From contig OOIN01000011.1 of the NCBI GenBank assembly GCA_900323505.1, positions 248,001-312,000 of the forward strand: DNA of 64,000 nt, read 5' to 3'. The notes beneath the pieces are model-generated. The model did not search any database. It saw only the letters and a program-made list of their open reading frames with translations, and was not told where the DNA came from. Each line of letters begins with the position of its first letter. Within the stretch, counting starts at the first letter, position 1. Source of the stretch: Ustilago trichophora (Eukaryota; Basidiomycota; Ustilaginomycetes; Ustilaginales; Ustilaginaceae). Below, in pieces: positions 1 to 11,114 of this stretch. Both the position numbers and the translations under genes were made by a program.

Positions 1-2
1 CT

Positions 3-965
3 CACGTTACCCACCAGCAAGCGCAACAGATTGTGAAGTCGATTATCCAGAGCAAGGCCGGGTCGAAACGATGGTCTGCGGCCCATCCGGACCTAATTGA
101 AGCACGACCCCAAGCATCGATTGTCAGCCGATTCAAGCCAGGAATGACCCTCCAAGCTTCGTGGCGCCCTCCATCAAAGCTCGCCGTATGTCGAGACCTC
201 GGCCTGTCGTCGGCTCAGATGCGGAAAGGACCCGCAACAGACCTGCCCGCCTTTGTCCACTGCAGCGCTATTGGATGCGACGATGAAGCTCAAACGCAAC
301 TTGACGATGCAAACCTTTCTCGGTTCGAGCATGGTCTGTGCTCTGCTGGATACCGCCTCTCGTACGCCATGCGAGGTGTTGAGGCAGCATGCGATGGAAT
401 GGAAAGCATCGACGTTCCGCATCTGCAGCCTTTCGATGCTGTTGCTCTGCGACAGCGCATGCGGTCGAGGCGCAAGGAGGTTGTCAAGATCATCGTGCCG
501 TTCTCCGAGCCGAGGCTCTCACCGCTTGCGACTCGCGCTCGCTTTCTCACGCCCCATCCAAGCCGACTTGCTGATCAGCCGGACACATCCGTGACTTTGT
601 CATCCCAAATCGTGCTGGTCTGGATGCAGTCTACCGCACAAGCGTTCCTGCATGCACTTGAGACCATGACCCAGGCAAGCTTGGCTGTGCCAGCGCAGAA
701 CAGCTGCCACAGCATCGCCTCGACCGAGTCTGACCTATACCCCTGTCCCATCTTGCACTACACCGCACATGCCCAATCCGCAGCGTCGGAGAACAAAGCT
801 TCCTCTCATGTGGTTCTGTACGTGCATCTAGACCGGCTCGAGGAGGCACGATCCAAGCTGGCAGATCTCGAACTTGGAAGCACAGCATGCTACCGGCCGT
901 TCAACGATCCGCTGGTTCGCCTGCTTGTGACGAGTCTCCAAGGCGAGCCGCTTTGCTTGATCTAG
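3..965 (+). CDS. 3' part of an unrecognised protein-coding gene
   Basis: The reading frame is open from the left edge of the window to a TAG at 963-965, so about 320 C-terminal residues are visible and the start lies outside. The first ATG-like start inside the window would be a GTG, which argues for a truncated gene and not a complete one. The protein has no signal peptide, membrane segment or motif that I recognise. It is mildly basic with a short charged segment near its end. It converges on the oxidoreductase gene at 1160-3697, with about 195 bp between the two stops. I cannot assign a function. The long uninterrupted frame supports coding, although antisense shadows of similar length occur in this genome. 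Confidence 0.5.
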   Translation, partial: HVTHQQAQQIVKSIIQSKAGSKRWSAAHPDLIEARPQASIVSRFKPGMTLQASWRPPSKLAVCRDLGLSSAQMRKGPATDLPAFVHCSAIGCDDEAQTQLDDANLSRFEHGLCSAGYRLSYAMRGVEAACDGMESIDVPHLQPFDAVALRQRMRSRRKEVVKIIVPFSEPRLSPLATRARFLTPHPSRLADQPDTSVTLSSQIVLVWMQSTAQAFLHALETMTQASLAVPAQNSCHSIASTESDLYPCPILHYTAHAQSAASENKASSHVVLYVHLDRLEEARSKLADLELGSTACYRPFNDPLVRLLVTSLQGEPLCLI

Positions 966-1159
966 CAATCTCTTCATCAATGTATCTTGACACCATGTAT
1001 ACCCCAGCAATCGTCCCTTTGTGTTGCTTGTACAACGCTTTGCATGCTCATAATGGTCGGATGGTTGGACTCAGCATCAGGCTCTCGGATTCTCGGCGTT
1101 TGATTGAAGCTAATTGGTTGCGAGTATGTAGAGCAAGAGACATGGTTAGAGCGGCGCTA

Positions 1160-3697
1160 TCAGGCCTCGATAGACAGGAGATCAAAGTTGAAGTGTGTAA
1201 AGGGGGTCTCTTCTGGTCTGGCCCTACCTTTGCGGGCTTTTGGAGCTGCCGCCTTCTCCTTTTGTTCATCCTCTTTCTCTTCAACCCTCGTTGACTCTGC
1301 CGTGTATCGGTTCTTTGGGATCACAGTCTCGGGCAATGAGATCGTGTTGGGTACGACGCCTTCTGGCAGCGACAAGAGCTCCAGCAACCTGTTCGCGATC
1401 CTATCAGCCGAATCTCTCATCCCTCCCAAGTTGCCTGCAGCCGGACCGATCTGCAGTCCTGCATAGGCACCCGTGACGAACAGTGGGACGTCTCGGCGGT
1501 ACTCCAAGTCGGCGGTGAGGACTGGCATCCCACCCACCAATCGGATTGGGTGGGTCTTTTGCACGTTGGAAAGGAACGGTAGGCTGCCAAAGTCTACTTT
1601 GGCACCTGTGGCTACGACGAGGTAGTCTGCTCGGATGTGATTGTCAAAGTTCCCGCTAGAGGTGCTGGTGCGCAGTTCAAGTGCCCATTGCCTGTCGCTA
1701 TTGTTGGGGTCGTCGACGATGGCAGGCTCGTCCTCTTCCAACGTTTCTTCTCCTCCAGTCTCTCTGCTCTCGTCGAGATCTCCTTCTTCGCCTTCAGCCT
1801 TGGCTATGGGCCGAGGGCGATCTAAATAAGCAGTCGAGGCATATTCAGCGGAAGAGATGGTAGTATGAGTTCGTATCTCTACTTTGCCCAGTGCTTCAAG
1901 TCTCGCGAGCACCTTGGCATAGGTTGGAGTAACGCTTCCGCCGTTCCTCGCGGCGCGAAGGGTGGTGAGACGCTCCTGCACGTCCTCGTTTTGCCAGAAC
2001 TGCATCTTGAGGTAATTGCTGTATCGGCCGACCCATCCGAGATCCACGTCGAAGGGTTTGCTTTTCAGATGGCCACGGGTCAATAGCGTGACTTTATCAA
2101 AGCCTTCTTCCAGAGCACGGACTACAATCTGGGCCGAGGTAAGACCGCCACCGACAACGACCATTTTTCGTTCTCGTGCAGGGACGGACGGTGGTAGAGG
2201 TGGGGGAGAAGGGAAGGGTTGAGCTGCTAGACATCCAGAGTGCATCCAGCCTGGACCACAGGCTGGAGGTGGTGTGGGAGTCGGGGTGGGAGATGCAGCT
2301 GTGGACTTGTCACACGTAGGGCTGGACAGCAGGTAGGGTGGGATCATAGGCATGCCGCCGAATCCGACAGCGCTGACGACTGCCTTGGCGGAGATGACTG
2401 TGCTGGCATCCGGACCTGCTTTGCCTCCATCACCATCGTCTACCTCGAGCAGGAAGCCTGGGTGGTGATTGCCAAAGTCATCCTGCACAGTGTGCTTGGC
2501 TCCGTCAAACCAGACCAGCTCCTTGACCCTGCCCCTCAGCGTGGTCACAGGGCTCTCTTCCAACCCGGCGCCCTCTTCCAGCATCGTAGAGTCTGTGTCA
2601 GCCATCGAGCTCTCGGCATAGTGTCCCTCAAAGTGCTCTGACACCTTCGGCCATGTGTTTGAGCAGCAAGCGCCACACGACTGGACACGATACTTTTGCT
2701 CGAGCTTGCGGGTGAAAGAGTCGAAGAGCGACGAGCTGGGAGTGAAATAGTCGCGACGGTCGCGCTCGTTGACGTGAACTTTGGTGTTGGTAGCAGCTAT
2801 GGCGCTGGCATGGTGTTCTTTGGGCTGCAGCTGTTGCTGCTTGCGCTTGTGCTTCGATTTTTCCTTGCCGACCACGCCGAGGATCTCGATCAGGTCGGGG
2901 AGGTTGGCGGTATCGTCCGAGCCGCGCCGTTTGATTGATGTGGGATCATGTTGCTCGACAGGAGAAGGAGAGCGCTTGCCCTTGGATCGTCTTCTGCATC
3001 CTCTTCCACGAGGTGCTGAGGCGTTCTTGCCTGCAGCAATCCGTTTCTCGATCAGATCGATGACCTGTTCAGGTGTTCCTTCATCCGCTTTGCCATGCTG
3101 GTTAGCAAAGGCAATGAGAGCATCGAAATCGCTGGCATCAGGATGGAAGAACATGGGCGAACGCAAATGACTAATGCCCAATGCACGAAAGTTTCGCCTC
3201 CACAGACCCATAAATCCTTCCCCGAGCCTATCAATGACGAGGATCTTGATCCTGCCATCGCAGGGGCATACATTGTCCTTGTTGAGGTTCCACATACCCC
3301 TACCCTTCTTTTTCCTGCCCAGGCGAGTCTGCTCCTCAAGTTCTCGCGAGATGCTATCGCGCGACGTTTTGGAGGTCTTGGCAACTTTGGAAGGAATAAG
3401 TGCCGGAGTACGTTGCTTGTGGGTGAAGTGGAGATGTCGGTGTTCGTCTTCGGTGTACAGGGCTGCTGGGCGAGATTCGAGGATGCGCGAGATGACCGCG
3501 AGTGCCGCAGGGCCAGCGCCGATGATGACCAGATCAAAGTGGGCTGCCGCGTCGACGTTTGGTCGAGTGAGGTTGCTTGGTGCTGAAGAGGTAGTGTCGC
3601 ATGCTGAGATGCAGGTCTGACCCCCAGGGGGCTGAGGCGCTTCGAGCTCTTCCGGCATGATCAGGTTCTCTGGTGTCTTTCGATGTGGTGGTAGCAT
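1160..3697 (-). CDS. FAD/NAD(P)-dependent oxidoreductase (flavin monooxygenase-like), function unknown
   Basis: Single exon of 845 codons. Near residue 55 there is a dinucleotide-binding fold with the motif VIIGAGPAALAV, the FAD site of pyridine-nucleotide-disulfide oxidoreductases and N-hydroxylating monooxygenases. A second Rossmann motif, VVVGGGLTSAQIV, follows in the middle of the protein and probably binds NAD(P)H. A later segment with LVVATGAK is the usual ATG motif closing the FAD domain. Between these are low-complexity inserts rich in Lys, Arg, Pro and Thr-Pro that make the protein longer than a typical two-domain flavoprotein. The C-terminus is a charged Lys/Glu tail. A downstream ATG at 3658 (MPEELEAP) is an alternative start. 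The relationship to ornithine or lysine N-monooxygenases is only at the fold level, and there is no siderophore gene beside it, so the substrate is open. Confidence 0.85.
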   Translation of the reverse strand: MLPPHRKTPENLIMPEELEAPQPPGGQTCISACDTTSSAPSNLTRPNVDAAAHFDLVIIGAGPAALAVISRILESRPAALYTEDEHRHLHFTHKQRTPALIPSKVAKTSKTSRDSISRELEEQTRLGRKKKGRGMWNLNKDNVCPCDGRIKILVIDRLGEGFMGLWRRNFRALGISHLRSPMFFHPDASDFDALIAFANQHGKADEGTPEQVIDLIEKRIAAGKNASAPRGRGCRRRSKGKRSPSPVEQHDPTSIKRRGSDDTANLPDLIEILGVVGKEKSKHKRKQQQLQPKEHHASAIAATNTKVHVNERDRRDYFTPSSSLFDSFTRKLEQKYRVQSCGACCSNTWPKVSEHFEGHYAESSMADTDSTMLEEGAGLEESPVTTLRGRVKELVWFDGAKHTVQDDFGNHHPGFLLEVDDGDGGKAGPDASTVISAKAVVSAVGFGGMPMIPPYLLSSPTCDKSTAASPTPTPTPPPACGPGWMHSGCLAAQPFPSPPPLPPSVPARERKMVVVGGGLTSAQIVVRALEEGFDKVTLLTRGHLKSKPFDVDLGWVGRYSNYLKMQFWQNEDVQERLTTLRAARNGGSVTPTYAKVLARLEALGKVEIRTHTTISSAEYASTAYLDRPRPIAKAEGEEGDLDESRETGGEETLEEDEPAIVDDPNNSDRQWALELRTSTSSGNFDNHIRADYLVVATGAKVDFGSLPFLSNVQKTHPIRLVGGMPVLTADLEYRRDVPLFVTGAYAGLQIGPAAGNLGGMRDSADRIANRLLELLSLPEGVVPNTISLPETVIPKNRYTAESTRVEEKEDEQKEKAAAPKARKGRARPEETPFTHFNFDLLSIEA

Positions 3698-5468
3698 CTT
3701 GGATACAATCTCAGGGGCATGTCAGGGACAGATGTGCGTCAATGTACTGGCCCCAGCTGCGTGCACCTTTATACTCGGTCATCTCTGCTAGCAGCAGACG
3801 TAAGGATTCAATGACAAACGGAACTGGAGGCTCTTGGCAGGCGTGGTACCTTCCAGGTCACAGACAATTGAGAGTGTGTAACCCAGCACCGGCCACGGCT
3901 GCTGTCAAGGAGGGCATTACGCCGCTCCAAAGCCGTGATGGTGAGTTGCAGCGTTACAAATGGGCAATGTATGAGAGCGGTGTCATGTAATGCGGGGGGG
4001 ACATCAAGGGATCTTATCAGTGACCGATATGACCAGAAAGGTACTCATGCACCTTGATGGTCGCCGATCTGAAATTTTTTTTTTCCCGATGTTGACCTCG
4101 AACCGATTATAAATTCATCTAGATGCGAATGTTGCGGATCTCCGATCCAGACGAAGGATTCCATCTGCACTTTGGTGTGCGGGATCACCGTGTAGATGGT
4201 ACCACAGAAGCTGTATGGTGTTGCTCGGTTTAGGATGGCGTCAGAGTGGTGCAGCCGACGTGATCCATCAAATTTAGCGCGGATTCCGTGATTGCACCAC
4301 CTCCTCGCACAAAATTTAATATTTTTATTTTTATTTGTGCTTTCAGCATCGCCTTTTGTCCATCTTGGACAGCTGTCTGGCGCTGCATTAAGGGTGCAAC
4401 CTCCAGATCCGCACTCGACATCTGCAGGCAGTTTAACAAAAGAGCCCCTCACCATATCTGCATTTGGTAGCAGGCGCTCACGAACATTGTCGACAAGATG
4501 GTGCGAGACCTACAATGAATGACCTTCGCACATCATGCATCCCTTTGTCGAGACTCTGTTGTTGCCTTGACTTCCGGCTCGAGCCGCTTGCATCCCGTTG
4601 AACGTGTGCCCTTCTTTGAAGTGCTTTTCGTCTACTCCCACTTGTTCGACCGTATCCCCTCGACCCACAAAGCCAGGCATATAGAACTAGACTGATGTCC
4701 CACCAGATTGGTGTGCACTTCTCATGCTTGCCGAGCCGGATCGCTCGTCATCGACGGACGGAGTTGCACCGTGACACTCACCTTATCTCAATTGCCGTGA
4801 AAGCCTCCGTGGTGGCGCTCGACTCGTTACTCTTCCCGCTCAAAGCCCGAAAGTGAATCTCGCTCTCAGTCAAGGTTTGTCTGTAGATGTGTCCCACCAA
4901 CTTTGCTTGGGGCTGAGATTGCTACCTCCTGGTTGGAATCATGCCATACTGAGTCGGAGTCTTCCCATCGGCGCGCAGAGTCTTAGCCGTCTCAGCAGTC
5001 TACACTCTGCGCGATCCCTTTTCTACCTCTCAAGTAGCATAATCCGTGAGCTGTGAGACGTTGGACGATGTACTTTCCCCGCGTGGGAGCTGCAGGAAGA
5101 AAGATGAGTGGCTCCGTTGAGAGATCTCGGAAAGCAGGTACAAAGCACGTATCGATACAGTATATGAAACACCTTATGCCCACAGTCACTGCCAGGGCTC
5201 TTGGATCTGTAAGCACACAATGTATGTGGTCCAGAGAGAAATCTGGAGGGACATCGAAATGAGTCGAGCGAGTGAAAAGAAGTACATAAAGAAGCTCTCC
5301 TTGTATACCTCTTCTGACCGTCCCTCGATTCCTCTACATCGCCTCCGACTTTCCAGCTCAGAGAGTTGTGTTTCTTAACCAACATTCCTCCGTCGCTTTA
5401 TATCAGAATCTAGCATCTCTTCGATCCTCGGTGCAAAGCCAGATAACAGAAAGCACATACGATCTATC
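3698..5468. promoter_or_regulatory. Divergent intergenic region of oxidoreductase and urea transporter
   Basis: This 1.8 kb stretch lies between two divergent starts. No ORF here reads like a protein. It contains three GATA-type sites: CTTATC at 4013-4018 and 4782-4787, and GATAA at 5442-5446. A TTTATAT element near 5397-5403 lies about 65 bp before the transporter ATG. A poly-T run sits at about 4077-4084. GATA sites would fit nitrogen-catabolite control of the urea transporter. That is inference from known regulation of fungal DUR3 genes, not something the sequence proves. Confidence 0.4.
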
Positions 5469-7741
5469 ATGGCTGCAACTCCTCCCCTCTCGCAGGGAGT
5501 GGGCTACGGTGTGGTCATCGGCCTCGGTGCTCTCTTCGCTATCGTAAGTAGCCCTCTAGCTGTCGTGTCGTTGTTCCATCTTTCCAACAGGCTCTGACCC
5601 GATCTCGTTTCCTCACTTGTTTCGATTCATGCCTTTCTAAATCCAATCTCTCGCAGGTCGTTGTCGGTATCTCGCGCTCGCTCGTACGCTATGCTGGTAT
5701 CTCGAAAGATGCTGAAGAGTTCAGTGTTGCTCGTCGTTCGCTCGGCACTGGTCTTATCGCAGCTGCAGTCATCAGCTCTTGGACCTGGTCTACTACCCTT
5801 CTCTCGTCCGTTTCCACCGCCTACAACTATGGTGTTGCAGGTGCCATGCTGTATGCGTCCGGAAATTGCACGCAGATCGTGCTTTTCTCCACCCTCGCCA
5901 TCCAGCTCAAGCGTCGCGCTCCTTCGGTTCACACGTATCTCGAGCTGGTTCGCATTCGATTCGGCACCCTTCCGCATCTCACCTACATCTTCTTTGCGCT
6001 AGCCACCAACATTCTAGTATGCAGTTCCGTGTTGCTCGGTGGTGCAGCAGCGATCAACAGCATCACGGGTATGAACATCTACGCCGCTCTCTTCCTGCTC
6101 CCCGCCAGTGTGGTTGCATACACTCTTCGAGGAGGTCTGCGAAGCACCATCTTGGCCGACTACCTGCATACGGTCATCATCTTCATCATCCTGTTTGTCT
6201 TCTGGCTTAGGGCATACGCGACGTTGCCCGAGATCGGCAGCCCGCGCAAGATGTACGATCTGCTGACCAGGGTTCAAGAAGGGATCAATGTCGCTGGCAA
6301 CTACAAGGGGAGCATTCTCACTCTGAAAACCGAGGGGGGACAGTACTTTGCGTGGCTTTCTGCGTTTGAGTATACAGGAGTTGTGTTCCTGGATGCATCG
6401 TTCCACCAGAAAGGTGTTGCAGCGATGCCAGAAGCGGCTTTCCCAGGATACCTCATTGGAGGATTGGCTTGGTTCAGTATCCCCTTCTGTCTCGCCACGA
6501 CGGCTGGACTTGCAGCTCTTGCTCTGGAGACAACGTACGCTGGCTTCCCGACGTACCCGAACCGCATTCCCAAGGCCGACGTCTCTGCAGGACTCGTGCT
6601 ACCTTACGCGGCGCAAGCTCTGCTCGGAAAAGGTGGCTCGGCGGCTGTGCTTCTTCTCATGTTTATGAGTTGCACCTCGGCCATCTCTGCGCAAATGGTG
6701 GGTGTGTCGACTGTTGTCTCTTACGACATCTTCAAGACTTATTTCAAGCCCACGATCTCTGCTGATAGCCTTCTGCGCGTCAACCAGTACGTGGTTGTGG
6801 GCTTCGGTATCTTTGCGGCGGCCTTTGGCAGCTTGTTGCACGGCATTGGACTCGATCTTGGATTCATCTACAACTTCACTGGTATCTTTACCTGTGCTGG
6901 TTTGTCGCCCTTGATCTTTACCTTCTTCGACACGAGGCTGCATCCTGCAGTTGTCTTCCCAGGCATCTGGATCAACTTTGTGGCGGGAGTTGCCGTGTGG
7001 TTGACCGTGGCATGGCACAAATACGGTGTGGTGGATCTGACGAGTGTTGGTGGCGTTGTGCCGTGTTTGGCGGGAAGTGGCACAGGTATGGGTGTCGGAT
7101 TGGTGCTGTCCACGCTTTCGGTTCTGTTCTTCCCGCGAGAATTTGCTTGGAGCCGGATCCCGGAGATTCTGGAAGAGCAGCACAAGGAACAGCTGGAGCG
7201 TGCTGCCAAGCAACAGATCCACCACGATCACGGTGGCGACAGCTCGCCCAACTCGAGCAACGAGAAGCCCTCGAGCATCGATTCGTCTGATCCGCGTCTG
7301 CAGTTGGAGATTATCGAAAACGACCCAGCCTACGACCGCGCTCGTCTGGACCGGTACTTGCGTATTGCTGTTGTCTCGGCGCTGACGATTTTTGTGGTGA
7401 TTACGATTATCTGGCCATTCTCGCTGTACCGCGACTACATGTTCACTCGAAGCTTCTTTGAGGGATGGGTGATTGTCTCGTTCATCTGGGCTATCTTGGC
7501 GTTTGTCGGCGTGGGTATCTTCCCGCTTGTTCAAGGTATTCCTGTGGCGAAGGATATTGTGGCGAAGCTGAGGAACAAGGTGGTAAGTGGCAAAGGACAG
7601 GAGAGCGTGGATGGTGCAGCCAAGAGCGAGGAGAGGAGGGGCTCGGATGGGACTAGGACGACTGTGGGCGGAAATGCATCTCGGTCGGAGATCAAGAGCA
7701 AGCAGCTGCAGACTCAGTCGGACACCGCTTACATTGCTTAG
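5469..7741 (+). CDS. DUR3: DUR3-type urea/proton (sodium:solute symporter family) transporter
   Basis: Two exons. Exon 1, 5469-5543, encodes 25 residues ending GLGALFAI. Intron 5544-5656 (113 nt, GTAAGT...CAG). Exon 2, 5657-7741, ends at TAG. The 719-residue product is close to the usual length for fungal Dur3. It begins with the family-typical GVGYGVVIGLGA, continues with VVVGISRSLVRY, and then alternates hydrophobic spans that give about 15 membrane segments. A charged loop near residue 540 and a Lys/Ser-rich cytosolic tail follow. Members import urea, and sometimes polyamines, across the plasma membrane and are usually induced when ammonium is scarce. The ATG used is the only one that gives the conserved N-terminus. 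GATA-type sites upstream fit nitrogen regulation. No neighbouring urea amidolyase or urease is present in the window. Confidence 0.92.
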
Positions 7742-9033
7742 CTTTTAATAAGTGTACCAGATTCTAGCTCTATGTAGATTAAGCTTTGCAGCCTCGATCA
7801 ATGTGTGGTTGTGTTCAGAATGAGCACAGCGGAGTTCGGTTTTAAGGGAGGCTGTGAGGAAGCTTTTGGCGCTGTGAATTTGTGTAGGGTTATAGCATCG
7901 GAGCAGGCTCAGATGGATCGGGCAAAAGACTGCGATGTTGGATGGCGTGGTAAAGAGAAGAAACATCATGGCGTGCCAAGGCATCGATCGCATCGAGAAG
8001 CAATCAAAGACAGCGTGGGGGAGGGTGCACACACAGTCGCGTCGGAGCTCAGAGGCGTGGCGACCATACCGTCATTCGGCTCACTCCGACAGTATTCTGT
8101 GCGTGTGGTGCACTTTGGAAGCGAGAAACGGCCGGCATGTCTTGGCTTGTGGCTGAACACTGAGGTGTACTGTACTGTACTGTAACTTATAGGCAATTCC
8201 ATATCGAATCCAGAGAGCACATGCCGCAAAAGAACCCTCTTCCCTTGCACTTGTCAGTCGTGTCAAATTTCCGGTGTTGGTTCAGATAGCTGCACCTCTG
8301 CTGCAAGCCTTGCTTCTGTTGCTTCTGTTGCTTCTGCTCCTCCTCTCCTGCCTCGCACGCTCGAAATCGCCGCCTTTTTGAACACCAAATTTTGGGTTCG
8401 GCCACGCCAGCCACTCTCATTCTCCATTCATTCCTACGGAGCTTCTTAGCCCAAGCATCTTTTTGACAGCAAACACGCTTTGCTCGCACATCGCACATCG
8501 CACATCGCACATCTCTTTCATTTTCTTCATCATCACCAACCACCCAGCTATACAGCTCCACCTCGTCACCGTCTCGCTTGCCTCGAACGCATCCATGTTC
8601 ATGCTCTCACTGGCTTAGAGCATTCACCCCACTTGACTCCCATCGTTTGTTGCACAGCCCACCGCAATTGCACGCGCTACGCTCGCAATACACTTGTTCC
8701 ACTCGCCTCTCTTTCAATCCGCCCGCAATCCTTCAAACCCAACCTGGTCCTGCCGCTCCTCCAACCGTCTCTCTGGTTTAAGCAAACACACACCAACAAG
8801 CACAGCTTCTCCTCATGTCCACACCAACATTACAATAGAGCCCTCCTCGCATCGTCATAGCCGCCTCTCTTCACCGCATTCCTTTTGCTCTTCCGTAGCA
8901 TTCCAACACGCCCTCCGTCTCTACGTCTTGTAGCATCCGCACCGCTCGTCTCTCTCTCTCTCTCGTCCCTATCAACCTCTTCACCGCTATCTCGACAACT
9001 CGGCATCGTCCTTTGACTCGTTGCATCGCCGTT
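7742..9033. other. Intergenic region and long pyrimidine-rich leader of the GT32 gene
   Basis: No convincing gene is present. The left half is the 3' flank of DUR3 and carries three tandem copies of the pentamer GTACT at 8166-8182. From about 8300 the plus strand becomes strongly C/T-rich and holds short tandem repeats: a TTGCTTCTG 9-mer (8310-8336), a CGCACAT 7-mer in four copies (8485-8512) and a CT run (8949-8964). This composition is common in smut 5' leaders, so the transcript of the next gene probably begins several hundred bases upstream of its ATG. Confidence 0.5.
8485..8512 (+). repeat. CGCACAT heptamer repeat, four copies
   Basis: Four perfect head-to-tail copies of a 7-mer lie in the C/T-rich leader region before the GT32 glycosyltransferase. 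The unit length is not a multiple of three, which fits non-coding DNA. Confidence 0.8.
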
Positions 9034-10000
9034 ATGTTCGACTTTCTCTCCGCCAACAAGGCCAAGCGCCGACATGATCGATACCTACCACTCAACGACT
9101 TCAAGCTTGGCCCTTTCAAGCTCGGTAGCTCCAGCAACACTCCCAACAGCGAATGCGCATACACCGCACTCACTTCCTCCACACAGACCGCCGTCGATAT
9201 CCCATTACCCAACTCACAAAGACGTCACTCATCTTCTTCTCCCGACCGCTTCAATGACTCCTCTTCACCTCCCCCAGGCTACAAGCCTCCTTCCTACTAC
9301 TCGACTTTGCTAGGCGTAACCCATCGTCGCGCAAAAACCTCCTCCCGCAGATGCAAGCTCATCACCCTCGCAGCCGTTCTTCTCCCTTGCCTCTACATCT
9401 TTTGCTACATCACCTTCCGTCCACCAAACTACATCGTCCTCCCTCCAGAGACATACGTCGATGTTCTCAAAAACACTTTGAACAACCACATTCCCAGTCA
9501 GGCTGCCCGCCAATCCCTCACAGACCAACTTGCACGCATCCAACATCCCGACCCTTCAGTCACCACACCACAACACATCGACACTCACCACCAAGCTTCG
9601 ATACACTCAAATCCAAAGTCCGTCGTACCTTCCACCATTTGGTCCTCTGATGGCAAGCCCGCTCCCAGCGCTTGGTTCGCAAAGTGGTCCCAGATGGGCT
9701 TTGAGCCCAAGTTCCTCGACGACGCCGGTGCTGAAGATTGGATCAAGACTCACTACGACAACACCTCTGTCAAAGCAATGTGGGACTCGATGCCACGCTT
9801 CATCCTCAAAGCCGACCTCTTGCGCTATCTCCTCTTGCTTGACGAAGGTGGTACATGGAGTGACATGGACACTGTACCACTCATGCATCGCACCAACTGG
9901 ACCAAGGACGCCGTGCCACTCTCCTCCATTCTCCCCGAAGACAAGGGCATCTTTGGCAGGGCCAGCCTCGCTTCCACACAACGCGCCATCAGAGCCGCAT

Positions 10001-10036
<36 letters not shown>

Positions 10037-10650
10037 CCCCCGAACCCGTCCGTGCCGTCATCGGCATCGAGAACGACCCCAACGAAAATCCTTCACCACG
10101 CAACTTCCTCGAACGATGGCGCCTACTTCCCATGCGACGTCATCGTCCTCTTCAATTCGTGCAATGGACACTACACGCCGCCCCCAACCACCCCATCATG
10201 CTCGACGTCCTTCGTCGCATCCTACAAGCCACAGACGTGTACCGCGCCTACGACATTGAACAACAGCGCGAGTCACATACCGACGGCTGGGGTTGGAACG
10301 AGAAGAGCATCGAAGACAAGAAAGAGCAAGCCCGCTTGCGCGAAGCGCACGCCTCCCATCCTTGGGATGCCGTCTCCATGTCGTGGAAGTGGCAAGCCGG
10401 CCACTGGAGATGGGGTTGGAGCATTCTCTCTGTCGAAGAGTGGACCGGCCCCGCCGTCTGGACAGACTCTGTCGTCAGCTATCTATACGCTTCGGCGGGT
10501 GTAAGACCCGAAGATCTGTCCTTGCTCAAACAGCCTGTTCAGATCCGCGACGTCGTCATCGTTCCTTCGCAGGGATTCAACCCCTCAGGAGGTAAGACCG
10601 AGGGCGTCAGCCGACTTGTGCATCTATTCAGGGGCTCGTGGAAGGGTTGA
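9034..10650 (+). CDS. Golgi type II membrane glycosyltransferase, family GT32 (Och1/Sur1-like)
   Basis: Single exon of 538 residues starting at the ATG MFDFLSAN. The TTG upstream is not a credible start. A short cytosolic N-terminus is followed by one membrane anchor at about residues 109-129 (LITLAAVLLPCLYIF), giving the type II topology of Golgi transferases. The catalytic region contains KADLLRYLLLL and then GGTWSDMDT, the DXD nucleotide-sugar and metal site of GT32, with D277 and D279. Relatives transfer mannose to N-glycans (Och1) or to inositol phosphoceramide (Sur1/Csh1). Which of these applies cannot be decided from sequence reading. A run of 11 alanines lies about 50 residues after the DXD and is encoded by a CAG/GCA repeat. 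The glycosyltransferase call is firm and the acceptor is not known. Confidence 0.88.
10001..10034 (+). repeat. In-frame (CAG/GCA)n trinucleotide repeat encoding polyalanine
   Basis: About eleven consecutive GCA codons lie in the GT32 coding region. Read one base out of frame the same tract would code for polyglutamine. Slippage would change the alanine count without breaking the frame. Confidence 0.9.
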
Positions 10651-11114
10651 ACGCCAAGATCGCACTACCGTATTCATCATCGTTCCAAATCATTCGAGAC
10701 CAGTTCATCGCATAATCACACTTAGACTGTTTCATCTTGCAATTTCAGCTTCTGTCGTGCCTAGCACTCCAATCGGTCGCTCGCAATCTGGTGTGGATGC
10801 TGAGTTTTGTTCCACCCTGGTTTGTCACCAGTCGAGTGTTGAATCAGGTGTTTGAAAGCAGTGCAACTAAGCTGTGCTGCAGACAGAAGGGCAGAAAGGT
10901 GTTTCAAGTTGATTGCTACTGAATCAAGGAAAGCAGGGCAGGCTACTGACTCTGTTGTCAGCCGTGATTCTTTTTCTCAGATGCACACAAAAGCAGATGC
11001 AAGCGCAAAAAAAAATCAGTCAAAGCCCAGTTGATACTGTAAAGAAATGCTATATTAACGCAGGAAGGACTGCCTCTTCAATGACTGGTCACGTTTATGA
11101 TGATCGATGGACAA
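10651..11114. other. Convergent intergenic region without a recognisable gene
   Basis: The 464 bp lie between the stop of the GT32 gene and the stop of the RING protein on the other strand. I see only AT-richer 3' flanking sequence and an A-run at about 11010-11018. Confidence 0.6.

Noticed and set aside
9530..10504. 324-codon ORF in another frame of the GT32 gene
   Set aside because: It contains a polyglutamine reading of the GCA repeat and Pro/Ser/Thr-rich sequence, and lies entirely inside the GT32 frame that has the DXD motif and membrane anchor.
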